From the NCBI GenBank assembly GCA_025352695.1, contig JANXSK010000044.1:1-64000 (forward strand): DNA of 64,000 bases, read 5' to 3'. This stretch comes from Ferruginibacter sp. GTDB lineage: Bacteria > Bacteroidota > Bacteroidia > Chitinophagales > Chitinophagaceae. The notes under the pieces were generated by a model. It made no database searches and was not told where the DNA came from. It saw nothing but the letters and a program-made list of their open reading frames with translations. Below are positions 49,234 to 58,132 of this stretch, piece after piece (the stretch's first letter is position 1; each line of letters opens with the position of its first letter). The position numbers were made by a program, and so were the translations under genes.

Positions 49234-49441
49234 GACTTAATTACTTTCTTGGCGTTTACAATTTGTAAGATTGTGAAGGGGTATTGGTATTGGAAATACT
49301 ACCCATAACCAACAGAAAATACCTTAACTGAATGAACTCTATCGTTAAGTTTGCTAGGGGAAAAGTAAAAGTTGTATCCTTGCAAAGGGAAACAGCTACT
49401 TTACACATTCAGGTAAAGTATGCAGCAAATAAGCAAGCCAT

Positions 49442-50587
49442 ATGATATTTTTAATGATAAAAAGAAACCTATTTTTTTTGGTTGTACTTTTTCTTTTACC
49501 CTTTAATTTGATAGCACAAAAAACAATTAGGGGTACTGTGCTAAGCGAAGCTACGGGCTTACCGCTTGAAGGTGCTAGCGTATATTTTAATAACACTTCG
49601 ATTGGTACAAGTGCGAATGCATCAGGCCAATTTTTCATTACCTTACCAGAAATAGCAAATGCAGAACTCATTATTTCAGCAGTAGGTTTTCAGCTAATAG
49701 TTTTTAAACCGGATGCTGCAGTTATTAAAAATAACAACATAGTATTTAAACTTTCACCAAAAGAGCAGCAGTTGAAAGAAGTATTGATATTGACTGATGC
49801 CGTAAGAAAAAAATACCTGGCTATTTTTGAAAAAAATTTTTTAGGTATAACCGAGGAAGCTTCCAGAAGTAGTATAAAAAATAAAAAAGATATTTACTTT
49901 ACTTCCAGCGGTGCAAAGAATTCTTTTATGGCTTACAGCGATACTCCTTTGGTGATCATCAATAAAATGCTTGGGTACAAAATTAGTTTTGAGCTGGGGG
50001 AATTTTTTTACGATGAACAAAGCGGCCGTACCTTTTATTATGGCTACACCCGCTTTGAAGAAATGGGCATCAAAAATAGGTGGGTTAAAAACCGTAAGAA
50101 TTGTTATTATGGCGGTACAGTGCATTTTTACCAGTCGCTTATAAACAACGATCTTAAAAAACAAGGATACCAGATTTACCTGATAAAACCGGTACATTTT
50201 TCAAATGACAACAGTACAAATAGCAGTAATAAAAGATCAATCCGCCAACCAGATCAACAGGAAGAGATGGCGATGGCAATAAGCGTAACTGCAGGGCAAA
50301 TTATTACCGCAGATAGCGTTAACAGCATTAATTATGTTGTTACCATTCCAGGTAAATTAATGGTGCAGTATGAAAAAGATCCTTCGTCTAAAAAATATTT
50401 GTTGAAAAATACTTTTATTCAGGGCAATTTGCCTTCAGGCTTTCGGTCGTATGTAACTGTTAAAGCGCCCTTTTTAAGTCTTAATAATGCAGGCATCATC
50501 AACAATCCGATGAAAGTAGAATACAGTGGTTATTGGATATACGAAAAGGCAGCCAATATGCTGCCTTTTAATTATGTACCAGAGTAA
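49442..50587 (+). CDS. exported carboxypeptidase-D-regulatory-like protein (paralogue B)
   Basis: The 381-residue protein is a paralogue of the preceding gene: signal peptide (to NLIAQ), GTVLSEATGLPLEGASVYFN, LGYKISFELGEFFYDEQSG, YYGGTVHFYQSLINNDLKKQ and the same C-terminal GYWIYEKAANMLPFNYVPE. An internal ATG at 49454 is an alternative start. Tandem duplication followed by divergence explains the pair. The gene is convergent with the thioesterase, with only 2 bp between the stops. Confidence 0.85.
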   Translation: MIFLMIKRNLFFLVVLFLLPFNLIAQKTIRGTVLSEATGLPLEGASVYFNNTSIGTSANASGQFFITLPEIANAELIISAVGFQLIVFKPDAAVIKNNNIVFKLSPKEQQLKEVLILTDAVRKKYLAIFEKNFLGITEEASRSSIKNKKDIYFTSSGAKNSFMAYSDTPLVIINKMLGYKISFELGEFFYDEQSGRTFYYGYTRFEEMGIKNRWVKNRKNCYYGGTVHFYQSLINNDLKKQGYQIYLIKPVHFSNDNSTNSSNKRSIRQPDQQEEMAMAISVTAGQIITADSVNSINYVVTIPGKLMVQYEKDPSSKKYLLKNTFIQGNLPSGFRSYVTVKAPFLSLNNAGIINNPMKVEYSGYWIYEKAANMLPFNYVPE

Positions 50588-50589
50588 TT

Positions 50590-51099
50590 TTATTTTGTAA
50601 ATAAAGCTCTTAATTCTCCTGCATCTTCTGCTTTCATTTTTCCGCCCAAAACCAATCTTAATTGTCTTCTTCTTAAGGCACCTTCATACAAGTTTTTCTC
50701 CTCTTCAGTTTCAGCAATTAAAGGGCTTGCTGGTTTTGGCTTGCTGTTAGGATCAAGTGCTACAAACGTAAAATAGGCTTCGTTGCTTTTGTATTTATGT
50801 TGGTGTATGGCATCTTCTCCCCAAACTTTTATATGTACTTCCATGCTGCTGTTAAACACCCTGCTAACCTTTGCTTCAATGTGTACTACATTACCCAGTT
50901 TAATGGGGTTTTCAAAAGATATATTATCTACAGAAGCTGTTACTACAGGTGATCCGCAATGTTTCATCGCCGATAAGGCAGAGGCTATATCCATCCAATA
51001 CATCAGGCGGCCACCCATCAGGTTTCCAAATGTATTGGTATCGTTTGGCAGTACCAGTTCTGTCATTATTACCAACGATTCATTTGCTTTCTTATCCAT
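50590..51099 (-). CDS. acyl-CoA thioesterase, hotdog fold (YciA-like)
   Basis: From ATG 51099 (MDKKANESLVIM) the protein has about 169 residues and a hotdog fold: LVLPNDTNTFGNLMGGRLMY (catalytic Asp/Asn region), WMDIASALSAMKHCGSPVVT, ASVDNISFENPIKLGNVVHI and VWGEDAIHQHKYKSNEAYFT. It hydrolyses acyl-CoA thioesters in the cytosol. A longer in-frame start at 51129 adds 10 residues not typical of the family. Confidence 0.9.
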   Translation of the reverse strand: MDKKANESLVIMTELVLPNDTNTFGNLMGGRLMYWMDIASALSAMKHCGSPVVTASVDNISFENPIKLGNVVHIEAKVSRVFNSSMEVHIKVWGEDAIHQHKYKSNEAYFTFVALDPNSKPKPASPLIAETEEEKNLYEGALRRRQLRLVLGGKMKAEDAGELRALFTK

Positions 51100-51344
51100 G
51101 TATTCAATTTTCGCAAAGATAAGGGGCAATGGTTGATGTGTGATTTTATGCTGGTTGATTTTTCACTCTGAAATTTTTGGGTATTTTATTAATCATCAGT
51201 ATGCCATCCTTTAGCCTAATTACGTTGGTTGGGCGAATCATTAAATTGCTACCATTGAGCTTTAGCACGTGATTTACAAGAACGTATTTGACAGTATGCA
51301 AACTGATAGAAAAAAAGCCAGTTTATAACAAGTTCTGTTATACC

Positions 51345-52442
51345 TTAATTTAAATATTTGACGCAATTTTTCCAATAAGCAGAAAAGGAAGAAAAATAAC
51401 CTGTTACCTCAGGAAAAAGTTCATCGTATTTTTCTGCAATTCCCTCGTAATGCATGGTGGTAGGGTGGGCTTTATAAATGAGTTGCCTGCTACCTGAAAT
51501 TTTTTTTAATTCGTTAAAATTATTTGCAAAAATTTGTATGCCTTCTATATTTTTAGATAGGTTGCTGATGAACTGCATTACTGTATCACTCACCGGATAT
51601 TTTTTAAAATGAGCAGGTTCAAGCAATAGTATTTTATTGGCAGTTTCACCTGCATGCCATGTTGGATCTATGTTGTAGGAGTTATAAATAAGAACTGGCA
51701 GCTCATCTTTTAATACAAGCGCTTCTGTAGCAGGTAGATTTGTTTTTGCAAAAAAATTACTTTTTTCTTTCAACACTTCAGGTAGCTGCATCGTAGTAAT
51801 AGCTTCATACGAATTGTTTAAAAAACTATCTTTCTGGTTGCTATTGGTATATCTGTTAATGTTTTCCTGATTACAATAATATTTTTTTGAACTAAAAGTA
51901 CCGGCAATCCATTGCCAGCTTAAGCTGTTGCTGGCTAGGTCGCCATCTAGTAAATGGTAATACATCCATTGCGCAGGTTGTAACCAATGTGCGTTGGCAA
52001 TGTTACAGGTAATGCTGCTTATATACATGCGAGCATGATTGTGCATATAACCAGTAGCATATAGCAACTCAATTTGTTCGTCTATGGCTTCAATGCCGGT
52101 AGTTGCATTTTCAATCGCAGCTACCATTTTTCTGTGTATTACTTTAGGCTGCTCCTGTTTAATATCGGTAAAAATATTATCGCCGATAGATTGCCAAGTC
52201 CTTTGCCAGTAGGCTCTCCAGGCAAGTTCCTGAATAAATTTTTCTATTTGGTAAGGCTTATATGTTTTTAGTACCTGCTGCAATATTTGTTGTAAACTAA
52301 TTACACCTCTTGAAATATAAGGCGACAAATAAGTTACATCGCCACCAATAAAATTTCTTGTTCGGGCATATTTTACAGGGTCAATATTATCCAGTCTTTT
52401 AAGTATGCTTTTGTAGTTTGTTGGAAAGTTAGGTGCAGACAT
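51345..52442 (-). CDS. photolyase/cryptochrome-like protein with FAD domain first and a C-terminal alpha/beta domain
   Basis: The 365-residue protein begins directly with the FAD-binding domain of photolyases: GGDVTYLSPYISRGVISLQQ, QELAWRAYWQRTWQ, YATGYMHNHARMYIS and SLSWQWIAGTFSSKKYYCNQ (classical FAD pocket). The usual N-terminal antenna Rossmann domain is missing. Instead an alpha/beta-like domain follows at about 225-365 (LPVLIYNSYNIDP, ANKILLLEPAHFKKYP, IQIFANNFNELKKISGSRQL). The domain order is thus opposite to standard photolyases. It is the last gene of the minus-strand photolyase cluster. The function, DNA repair or light sensing, is open. Confidence 0.83.
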   Translation of the reverse strand: MSAPNFPTNYKSILKRLDNIDPVKYARTRNFIGGDVTYLSPYISRGVISLQQILQQVLKTYKPYQIEKFIQELAWRAYWQRTWQSIGDNIFTDIKQEQPKVIHRKMVAAIENATTGIEAIDEQIELLYATGYMHNHARMYISSITCNIANAHWLQPAQWMYYHLLDGDLASNSLSWQWIAGTFSSKKYYCNQENINRYTNSNQKDSFLNNSYEAITTMQLPEVLKEKSNFFAKTNLPATEALVLKDELPVLIYNSYNIDPTWHAGETANKILLLEPAHFKKYPVSDTVMQFISNLSKNIEGIQIFANNFNELKKISGSRQLIYKAHPTTMHYEGIAEKYDELFPEVTGYFSSFSAYWKNCVKYLN

Positions 52443-52494
52443 TTTTTTATTTTTAATATTCCATTGATGGGACTGGTAATTAAATATCTCGTTA

Positions 52495-52776
52495 TTACCT
52501 TTTACTTATTTTATTATGTGTTATAGTGCGCTGGCTTTTACATTTAAACCGGTTTATTGCATCATCCCTTAAAGCAGCATGTTTAGTATTCCTTCCGTTG
52601 GTGCGTTTTCGCCACATTTTAAAGCTGGAGGTTTTCATTTCTTTACGCATCAACTCAATCACTTCTTTTTCTTTTAAACCAAACTGTATTTCTATGGCTT
52701 CAAATGTGGTTCGGTCTTCCAATGCCATTTCAATGATGCGGTCTATATCTTTATCAGTAAATACTATTTTCTCCAT
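52495..52776 (-). CDS. TIGR03643/DUF2805 family small protein
   Basis: This 93-residue basic protein shows the family pattern KDIDRIIEMALEDRTTFEAI, FGLKEKEVIELMRKEMKTSS, FKMWRKRTNGRNTKHAALR. The first half has helix-turn-helix-like features (LEDRTTFEAIEIQFGLKEKEV), suggesting nucleic-acid binding. The family is usually found next to photolyase genes. It lies 1 bp after the flavin reductase and 52 bp before the photolyase-like gene, in one operon. Confidence 0.88.
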   Translation of the reverse strand: MEKIVFTDKDIDRIIEMALEDRTTFEAIEIQFGLKEKEVIELMRKEMKTSSFKMWRKRTNGRNTKHAALRDDAINRFKCKSQRTITHNKISKR

Positions 52777-52777
52777 T

Positions 52778-53329
52778 TTATATTCTGATTAATTTATGTG
52801 CTCTTAAAATATCTAATGTTAGTGCTTCGCCCTCATTCAAATTTTTGTATGCAGTTACATCACATACAAATCCCTGGTGATCGCCACCTTCAAATGTGCT
52901 GATTACTTTTAACTGCATTACTGCCAGGCAGTTTTTTAAAATAGGGTAACCATTCCATTCTGCCAGTTCAGATCTCTTTGTTAACCGGCTTATTTTATCA
53001 ATTTGTTTACCACTTTGTTTACCCAGTAAATCTACCAGCCGGTATTGGGCAGCAGCTAATAACTGCAAAATAAATTCTCCTTGCTTTGTTACATTTTCAA
53101 GGGTCTGGGTTCCTTTGAAAATGCCACATACAAAACGTTTGGGTTGCATACTTATTTGAGAAGCATAGGTTATAATATGCATGTTTTTATTGCCATCAGT
53201 TTTGCTGCTGATGCTGTATACGGGAAGATTTACACGATTCCATGGGCGCTTACTGCTTTTGATAGAAGACTTTATAAATTCTTTTGAAGGAGACTTTAAA
53301 AGAATAGTTGAGTTGTTAATTTCTTTCAC
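52778..53329 (-). CDS. flavin reductase-like FMN-binding protein
   Basis: The 183-residue protein has the flavin-reductase split-barrel fold: PVYSISSKTDGNKNMHIITY, ASQISMQPKRFVCGIFKGTQ, TLENVTKQGEFILQLLAAAQ and GYPILKNCLAVMQLKVIS. It would bind FMN and may supply reduced flavin to partner enzymes such as the two photolyase-like proteins. Its start overlaps the end of the upstream photolyase gene by 14 bp; the next gene starts 1 bp after its stop. This tight packing supports a common function. Confidence 0.88.
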   Translation of the reverse strand: MKEINNSTILLKSPSKEFIKSSIKSSKRPWNRVNLPVYSISSKTDGNKNMHIITYASQISMQPKRFVCGIFKGTQTLENVTKQGEFILQLLAAAQYRLVDLLGKQSGKQIDKISRLTKRSELAEWNGYPILKNCLAVMQLKVISTFEGGDHQGFVCDVTAYKNLNEGEALTLDILRAHKLIRI

Positions 53330-54821
53330 GATCGCTGAGGTTTTCTTTGTCTAATTTTTGCAGATATTTTTCTGCTATATCAATGTGCTTTTTTCTTTTT
53401 TCTTCAGGCATTTTATCAAAGGTTTTTATTAACATGCCAAGCCTCGGGTTTTTTAAAAAAAAGTCTCTGTGCATGTGCATAAAACGCCAAAATAAGCCGT
53501 CCCATATTTCAGTCCATTCTCCTTTGGGATAATCACTCATTTTTAATAAATAATTACTACCGCTGATGTACGGCTTGGTGGTCATTAGTCCTCCATCGGC
53601 AAACTGCGTCATCCCATAAACGTTAGGTACCATAACCCAATCGTATGCATCAACATACATTTCCATAAACCAGCGGTACACTTCATCGGGATCAAATTCG
53701 CAGAGTAACATAAAATTACCCATTACCATTAGCCTTTCAATATGATGGCTATAGCCGTTCTGTAACGTTTTTTTTATAACGTTGTCTACAGGTACAATCC
53801 CAGTTTTGCCTGTCCAAAAACTGCCAGTTATTTTTCTTGTAAAGCCCCAATAATTTTTTGTACGTTGTTTACTGCCTTCTCTTTCGTACACAATTTTTAT
53901 AAACTCCCGCCAACCCAATATTTGGCGAATGAATCCTTCGAGAGAATTTAAAGGCACGTTGTACTTTGCTGCACCCACCATGGCTTTATCTATAATTTGT
54001 TGAGGCGATAATAAACCAATGTTTAACATCGGGCTTAATACCGAGTGGTATAAAAAATGTTCTTTGGCAACGATTGCATCTTCGTATATGCCAAATGCTG
54101 AAAAACGTTGTTGTAAAAATTCATCCAGCCATTTTTCGGCACCTGCAAAATCAATAGGGTAAATAAATGTTTTGCCATCACCATAATTTGTTTCAAAATT
54201 TGTGGCCACATATACTTTTGCTTCTTTAACATAAGTAGTTTCTTTAGCAAACGTTACCAATGGGGCTACTGCTGTTTTTGGAAACCGCTGCCGGTTGTCT
54301 GCATCAAAAGTCCATTGCCCACCTTCGGGTTGTCCGCCTGCATCCAGTAAAATATTTCGTTGCTTTCGTTGGGCTGTATAAAAACCCGTTTGAAAATAGC
54401 TTTTCTTTTTATCGAAATACGAGCTTACTTCATCCTGCGTATTTAAAAAATTGGGTGAAGCATATTCTATAATATTAATGGCATATTTTTTACAACTTTC
54501 CTTTATTTTTTTATGCAACCAGTTATCTGCTACAGCTGCAATATGGATGGAAGTAATTTTTTGTTTACTCAGGTGTGTTAACAGATTTTGTATATCCGAA
54601 TAGGGGGAATCCGCTTCAATATATTCAACAACTATTTTCTTTTTTAGGAGGTAATCTTCGTAGGCTTTCATGCTGGCCCTGTGAAGGATTAATTTTTGCT
54701 TGTGAAAATTGTATTGGTTAAAGAAAAGTGTTTCTTCAATAAGATAAACAGTACGTGCGGTTGTAACCGCAGGATGTTGTTTAAAAAGCTGGTGTGGAAA
54801 TATAATAACAATCTCATGCAT
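53316..54821 (-). CDS. (6-4)-photolyase/FeS-BCP-related cryptochrome, lacking the Fe-S cysteines
   Basis: The 501-residue protein matches the photolyase-related branch that includes bacterial (6-4) photolyases (PhrB/CryB). Features are VIIFPHQLFKQHPAV at the N-terminus, LNSLEGFIRQILGWREFIKI (FAD region), GYSHHIERLMVMGNFMLLCE, VPNVYGMTQFADGGLMTTKP. Fe-S members have DYCKGC...ACPF in the following segment, but here it reads SDYPKGEWTEIWDGLFWRF, so these cluster ligands are absent. The enzyme probably works without a [4Fe-4S] cluster. It is the second gene of the cluster and overlaps the flavin reductase gene. Confidence 0.88.
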   Translation of the reverse strand: MHEIVIIFPHQLFKQHPAVTTARTVYLIEETLFFNQYNFHKQKLILHRASMKAYEDYLLKKKIVVEYIEADSPYSDIQNLLTHLSKQKITSIHIAAVADNWLHKKIKESCKKYAINIIEYASPNFLNTQDEVSSYFDKKKSYFQTGFYTAQRKQRNILLDAGGQPEGGQWTFDADNRQRFPKTAVAPLVTFAKETTYVKEAKVYVATNFETNYGDGKTFIYPIDFAGAEKWLDEFLQQRFSAFGIYEDAIVAKEHFLYHSVLSPMLNIGLLSPQQIIDKAMVGAAKYNVPLNSLEGFIRQILGWREFIKIVYEREGSKQRTKNYWGFTRKITGSFWTGKTGIVPVDNVIKKTLQNGYSHHIERLMVMGNFMLLCEFDPDEVYRWFMEMYVDAYDWVMVPNVYGMTQFADGGLMTTKPYISGSNYLLKMSDYPKGEWTEIWDGLFWRFMHMHRDFFLKNPRLGMLIKTFDKMPEEKRKKHIDIAEKYLQKLDKENLSDRERN

Positions 54822-54926
54822 AAAATAAATTGAGCCCTAGGAGGTTGAATACATTTAAATAGTTAAGAGCGCATTATCTGCATTAATTTAAAACAACAAA
54901 TAAAGTATTTGATTTGTTAAAAACAT

Positions 54927-55718
54927 TTATGTCGTCATCAATTGTTTTTTATTTACAATAGCTTCATATACGCCATCCCAAAGTTCAATACGTTTCTTTA
55001 GAGAATTAATGGTTGCCTTTTCTGCTGCAATCCAAAATAATTCATTGTTGCCACAAAGCTTAGCAGTCATTTGTAATGCAAGGTGGCTATGGTGCCCACC
55101 ATCTACTTCAATGTGCCTTTCCAGGTAGTATTTAAAAATAGAAATATCATCAGGAAAATTTTTATCCAAGTCATTGATAATAGAAATGAACATATTAGGA
55201 ATCAGATCTTCTCTGCCAAAAGTAAAAATGGCAGCTTGTAAATATGCTTTATCACTATTAATTATTTCGAAAGTACAATCAACAAAATTAGCAGCAGCAG
55301 CAGGTGTATCGGATACCAAAAATGCCTCTTTAAAATTGTTCGTTTTCAATAAAGTAGAAATAAATTGATGTATTTGTTCTGTGTTAGCACCACATTGATC
55401 CATCGCATCTAAATAAATTTCAAAATGGCTTGTACGATTGCCAAAATTATCAACATCGGATTCTTCGCCCACTACAATTTCATTAATAAGGAACCTAGTA
55501 TCAGCATATCCTTTTGGAAACCAGGGAACAGATGTACAAGTTAAATTTTGTTGTAATGTTTTTAATAACGACATAAAATCCCAAACTGCATACACATGGT
55601 ATTGCATAAATAATTTAAGGTCTTCAATATCTTTTATAACACCATACACTTTATGATTGATTATTTGTTGTCTTAACGGTTCAATATTTTTTTGTATTTT
55701 ATCTATGTGCTGATTCAT
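54927..55718 (-). CDS. DUF3050 protein, heme-oxygenase-like fold, candidate diiron enzyme
   Basis: This 263-residue all-helical protein belongs to DUF3050: VYGVIKDIEDLKLFMQYHVY, AVWDFMSLLKTLQQ, VGEESDVDNFGNRTSHFEIY and YYLERHIEVDGGHHSHLALQ. The last motif has the spacing H-x3-D-x2-H, seen in heme-oxygenase-like diiron oxygenases such as CADD, and EE...SHFE can supply the other ligands. This reading is inference; no function is established for the family to my knowledge. It is the first gene of the minus-strand photolyase cluster, divergent from the SDR gene. Confidence 0.85.
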   Translation of the reverse strand: MNQHIDKIQKNIEPLRQQIINHKVYGVIKDIEDLKLFMQYHVYAVWDFMSLLKTLQQNLTCTSVPWFPKGYADTRFLINEIVVGEESDVDNFGNRTSHFEIYLDAMDQCGANTEQIHQFISTLLKTNNFKEAFLVSDTPAAAANFVDCTFEIINSDKAYLQAAIFTFGREDLIPNMFISIINDLDKNFPDDISIFKYYLERHIEVDGGHHSHLALQMTAKLCGNNELFWIAAEKATINSLKKRIELWDGVYEAIVNKKQLMTT

Positions 55719-55898
55719 CTTTACTTTATATTATTCGGTAAATTTTTTTAAGTGTTTTTAAATAATATCCTATTAATTTGAAAGACGGGACAACGAACAA
55801 AAATACCTGAATAATTACGGTTGCCTGACTTGCATCCTGATCTGCCGACGTTCCAAACAATACGACAAGCATTTTGTTTAATACATAAATAGTTTATT
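55719..55898. promoter_or_regulatory. shared promoter region of DUF3050/photolyase cluster and SDR
   Basis: The 180-bp gap between divergent starts must hold both promoters. A TAnnTTTG-like box (tatttttg) occurs on the minus strand near 55795-55805, reading towards DUF3050, and an imperfect repeat aaacaa/ttgttt lies at about 55856-55880. No known operator was identified. Confidence 0.4.
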
Positions 55899-56615
55899 AT
55901 GGAAATATTAAATGGAAAAAATATATTGATAATTGGTGCTACAGGTGGTATAGGATCAAGGGCTGTCAAATTACTGGCAGGTAGTGGCGCAAAGTTATTT
56001 CTGGCAGGCAGAAATTCAGATAAATTGCAACAGGTAGCAAAAGAAAACAATGTACCTGCGGAAAGAATATTTGTGTTGGATATTTCTCAACCTGATGCAG
56101 TAACTGAACTAAAAGAAAAATATTTTCAGCAGTTTCCTTCGATAGACATTCTTGTAAATGCAGCAGGCATCGGCATTATAAAAACGATGGATACGTTAAC
56201 CGAAGTTGATTTTTTTAAAACACTTAACTATAATTTGTATGCTCCCTTTTTATTGATAAAAGCTTTTTTACCTGCGATGAAGGAAGTTAAAAAGGGCCTT
56301 ATCATCAATATTCCGGGCGTATTGGGAAAAGTGCCTATGGCCGGCGCAGCTGCCTACTGTGCCAGTAAATATGGATTGGTGGGCATGCTGCAAAGTATTA
56401 GGGAAGAATTAAAGAGAACGGATATTCGCATTACAAATTTATTTTTAGGTGGCGTAGATTCACCTTTTTGGGATACCATCGAATTAAAAGTACAAAGAGA
56501 AAAAATGGTGCAGGCTGAAGAAGCTGCCAAAGCGATCTGGTTTTTATGCCAGCAGCCGAGCAGTGGAGTGGTAAGCGAAATGGTGTTGCAACCTTTTAAT
56601 CACCAAGCCATATAA
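55899..56615 (+). CDS. short-chain dehydrogenase/reductase, catalytic Ser absent
   Basis: The 238-residue protein has the SDR cofactor motif GATGGIGS (residues 13-20), NAAG at 87-90 and YCASK with Tyr153 and Lys157. The usual catalytic Ser about 13 residues before Tyr is replaced: the strand reads LIINIPGVLGK. Activity may therefore be altered or use another residue. It is divergent from the photolyase operon and probably regulated with it. Confidence 0.88.
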   Translation: MEILNGKNILIIGATGGIGSRAVKLLAGSGAKLFLAGRNSDKLQQVAKENNVPAERIFVLDISQPDAVTELKEKYFQQFPSIDILVNAAGIGIIKTMDTLTEVDFFKTLNYNLYAPFLLIKAFLPAMKEVKKGLIINIPGVLGKVPMAGAAAYCASKYGLVGMLQSIREELKRTDIRITNLFLGGVDSPFWDTIELKVQREKMVQAEEAAKAIWFLCQQPSSGVVSEMVLQPFNHQAI

Positions 56616-56775
56616 AAATTATTTAAATGATTTAGTAAGAAATTATTGTCATTTAATACTTGTTTTAATTTATAAATTGCAAAATTTACTTGTTAGTAAA
56701 AAGGTAAATGTTGCTATAGTTGTTAAGGATACAGCGAAATTGGATTCATTATATTTGTGCATATTTTTATTTTTT

Positions 56776-58008
56776 ATGAATTTCGATCAATCTATTTCAT
56801 TCGACAATACGGAGACTGCTTTTGCTTACAAAAAGGAAAATGAATTAAAAACAGCTCATTTTTTATTTGGTGCCATGGGCAAACCATGGCTGGTTAACCT
56901 GGGTTTAAAACTTACTCCTCTGGCAATAAAATGGCAAGTACCTTTTATAACTTCTATAATAAAGAAAACTATTTTTCAACAATTTGTTGGAGGAGAAACG
57001 CTGGAAGAAACGGCTACTGTTGCCAAAAAATTAGGTGTTTATAATGTAGATGTAATTCTTGATTATGGGGTAGAAGGTGGTGATGATGGCGAAAATGGTT
57101 TTGATCATTCTACTGAAGAATTTATAAGGGTAATTAATTATGCAGCCACGCAACCCAATATTCCGTTTATGAGTGTTAAGGTTACGGGGTTTGCACGTTT
57201 TGCTTTGTTAGAAAAAATTGATGCGCTGATGACCAATGCAACTGGTACATTGATGAGACGTTATTTGTCAGTTATAGAAAATTTGCCGGAAGCCGAAAAG
57301 GAAGAATGGCACAGGGTAAGGGTACGGATATTGCGTATTTGTGAAGCAGCAGCAGCAAAAAAAATTGGGGTGCTGGTAGATGCAGAAGAAACCTGGATAC
57401 AAGATCCTGTTGATGCCCTCACCATTTTAATGATGGATACTTTTAACAAACAACGTGTGGTGGTGTTCAATACTATACAACTTTACCGTCACGACCGCTT
57501 TAAATTTTTACAAGATTCTTACGCGGCTGCAGCAGAGCGCAATTTTGTGCTGGGTGCAAAGCTGGTTAGAGGTGCTTATATGGAAAAAGAACGATTGCGT
57601 GCAATAGCAATGAACTATTCATCTCCGATACAAACAGATAAAGAAAATACAGACAGGGATTACAATGCTGCTGTAAAATTTTGTATTGATCATTTAGATA
57701 TTATAGCCTTCATCATTGCATCGCACAATGAACAATCCAATTTAACTGCTACTGAATTATTACAACAAAAAAATATTCCACTCAATCATCCGCATGTACA
57801 TTTTTCGCAGTTATATGGCATGAGCGACAACATTACTTTTAACCTCGCCAAAGCCGCTTGTTCTGTAAGCAAATATTTGCCATTTGGCCCCATTAAAGAT
57901 GTAATTCCATACCTGATGAGAAGGGCCGAGGAAAACTCTTCTGTAAGCGGACAAACAGGCCGGGAATTAAGGCTGATAAAGAAGGAACTCGATAGAAGAA
58001 AGCAGTAG
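56776..58008 (+). CDS. proline dehydrogenase
   Basis: From ATG 56776 the protein has 410 residues. It shows the PRODH TIM-barrel motifs: NVDVILDYGVEGGDDGENGF, VLVDAEETWIQDPVDALTIL, FNTIQLYRHDRFKFLQDSYA, FVLGAKLVRGAYMEKERLRA, FIIASHNEQSNLTA and YLPFGPIKDVIPYLMRRAEE with the substrate-binding RRxxE. It oxidises proline to pyrroline-5-carboxylate with FAD. The upstream in-frame start at 56677 adds a hydrophobic stretch not seen in the family. Confidence 0.93.
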   Translation: MNFDQSISFDNTETAFAYKKENELKTAHFLFGAMGKPWLVNLGLKLTPLAIKWQVPFITSIIKKTIFQQFVGGETLEETATVAKKLGVYNVDVILDYGVEGGDDGENGFDHSTEEFIRVINYAATQPNIPFMSVKVTGFARFALLEKIDALMTNATGTLMRRYLSVIENLPEAEKEEWHRVRVRILRICEAAAAKKIGVLVDAEETWIQDPVDALTILMMDTFNKQRVVVFNTIQLYRHDRFKFLQDSYAAAAERNFVLGAKLVRGAYMEKERLRAIAMNYSSPIQTDKENTDRDYNAAVKFCIDHLDIIAFIIASHNEQSNLTATELLQQKNIPLNHPHVHFSQLYGMSDNITFNLAKAACSVSKYLPFGPIKDVIPYLMRRAEENSSVSGQTGRELRLIKKELDRRKQ

Positions 58009-58132
58009 TAAGTTATCATTTTTTTTGAAGTGATGTTGATATGAAATAAAGAAAGTAATGAGGCCACATATATTTTTTAATCTTTGTTTTAATAAATTTG
58101 TTAATGATTTTTAAACCAAGATAAAAATTGTT

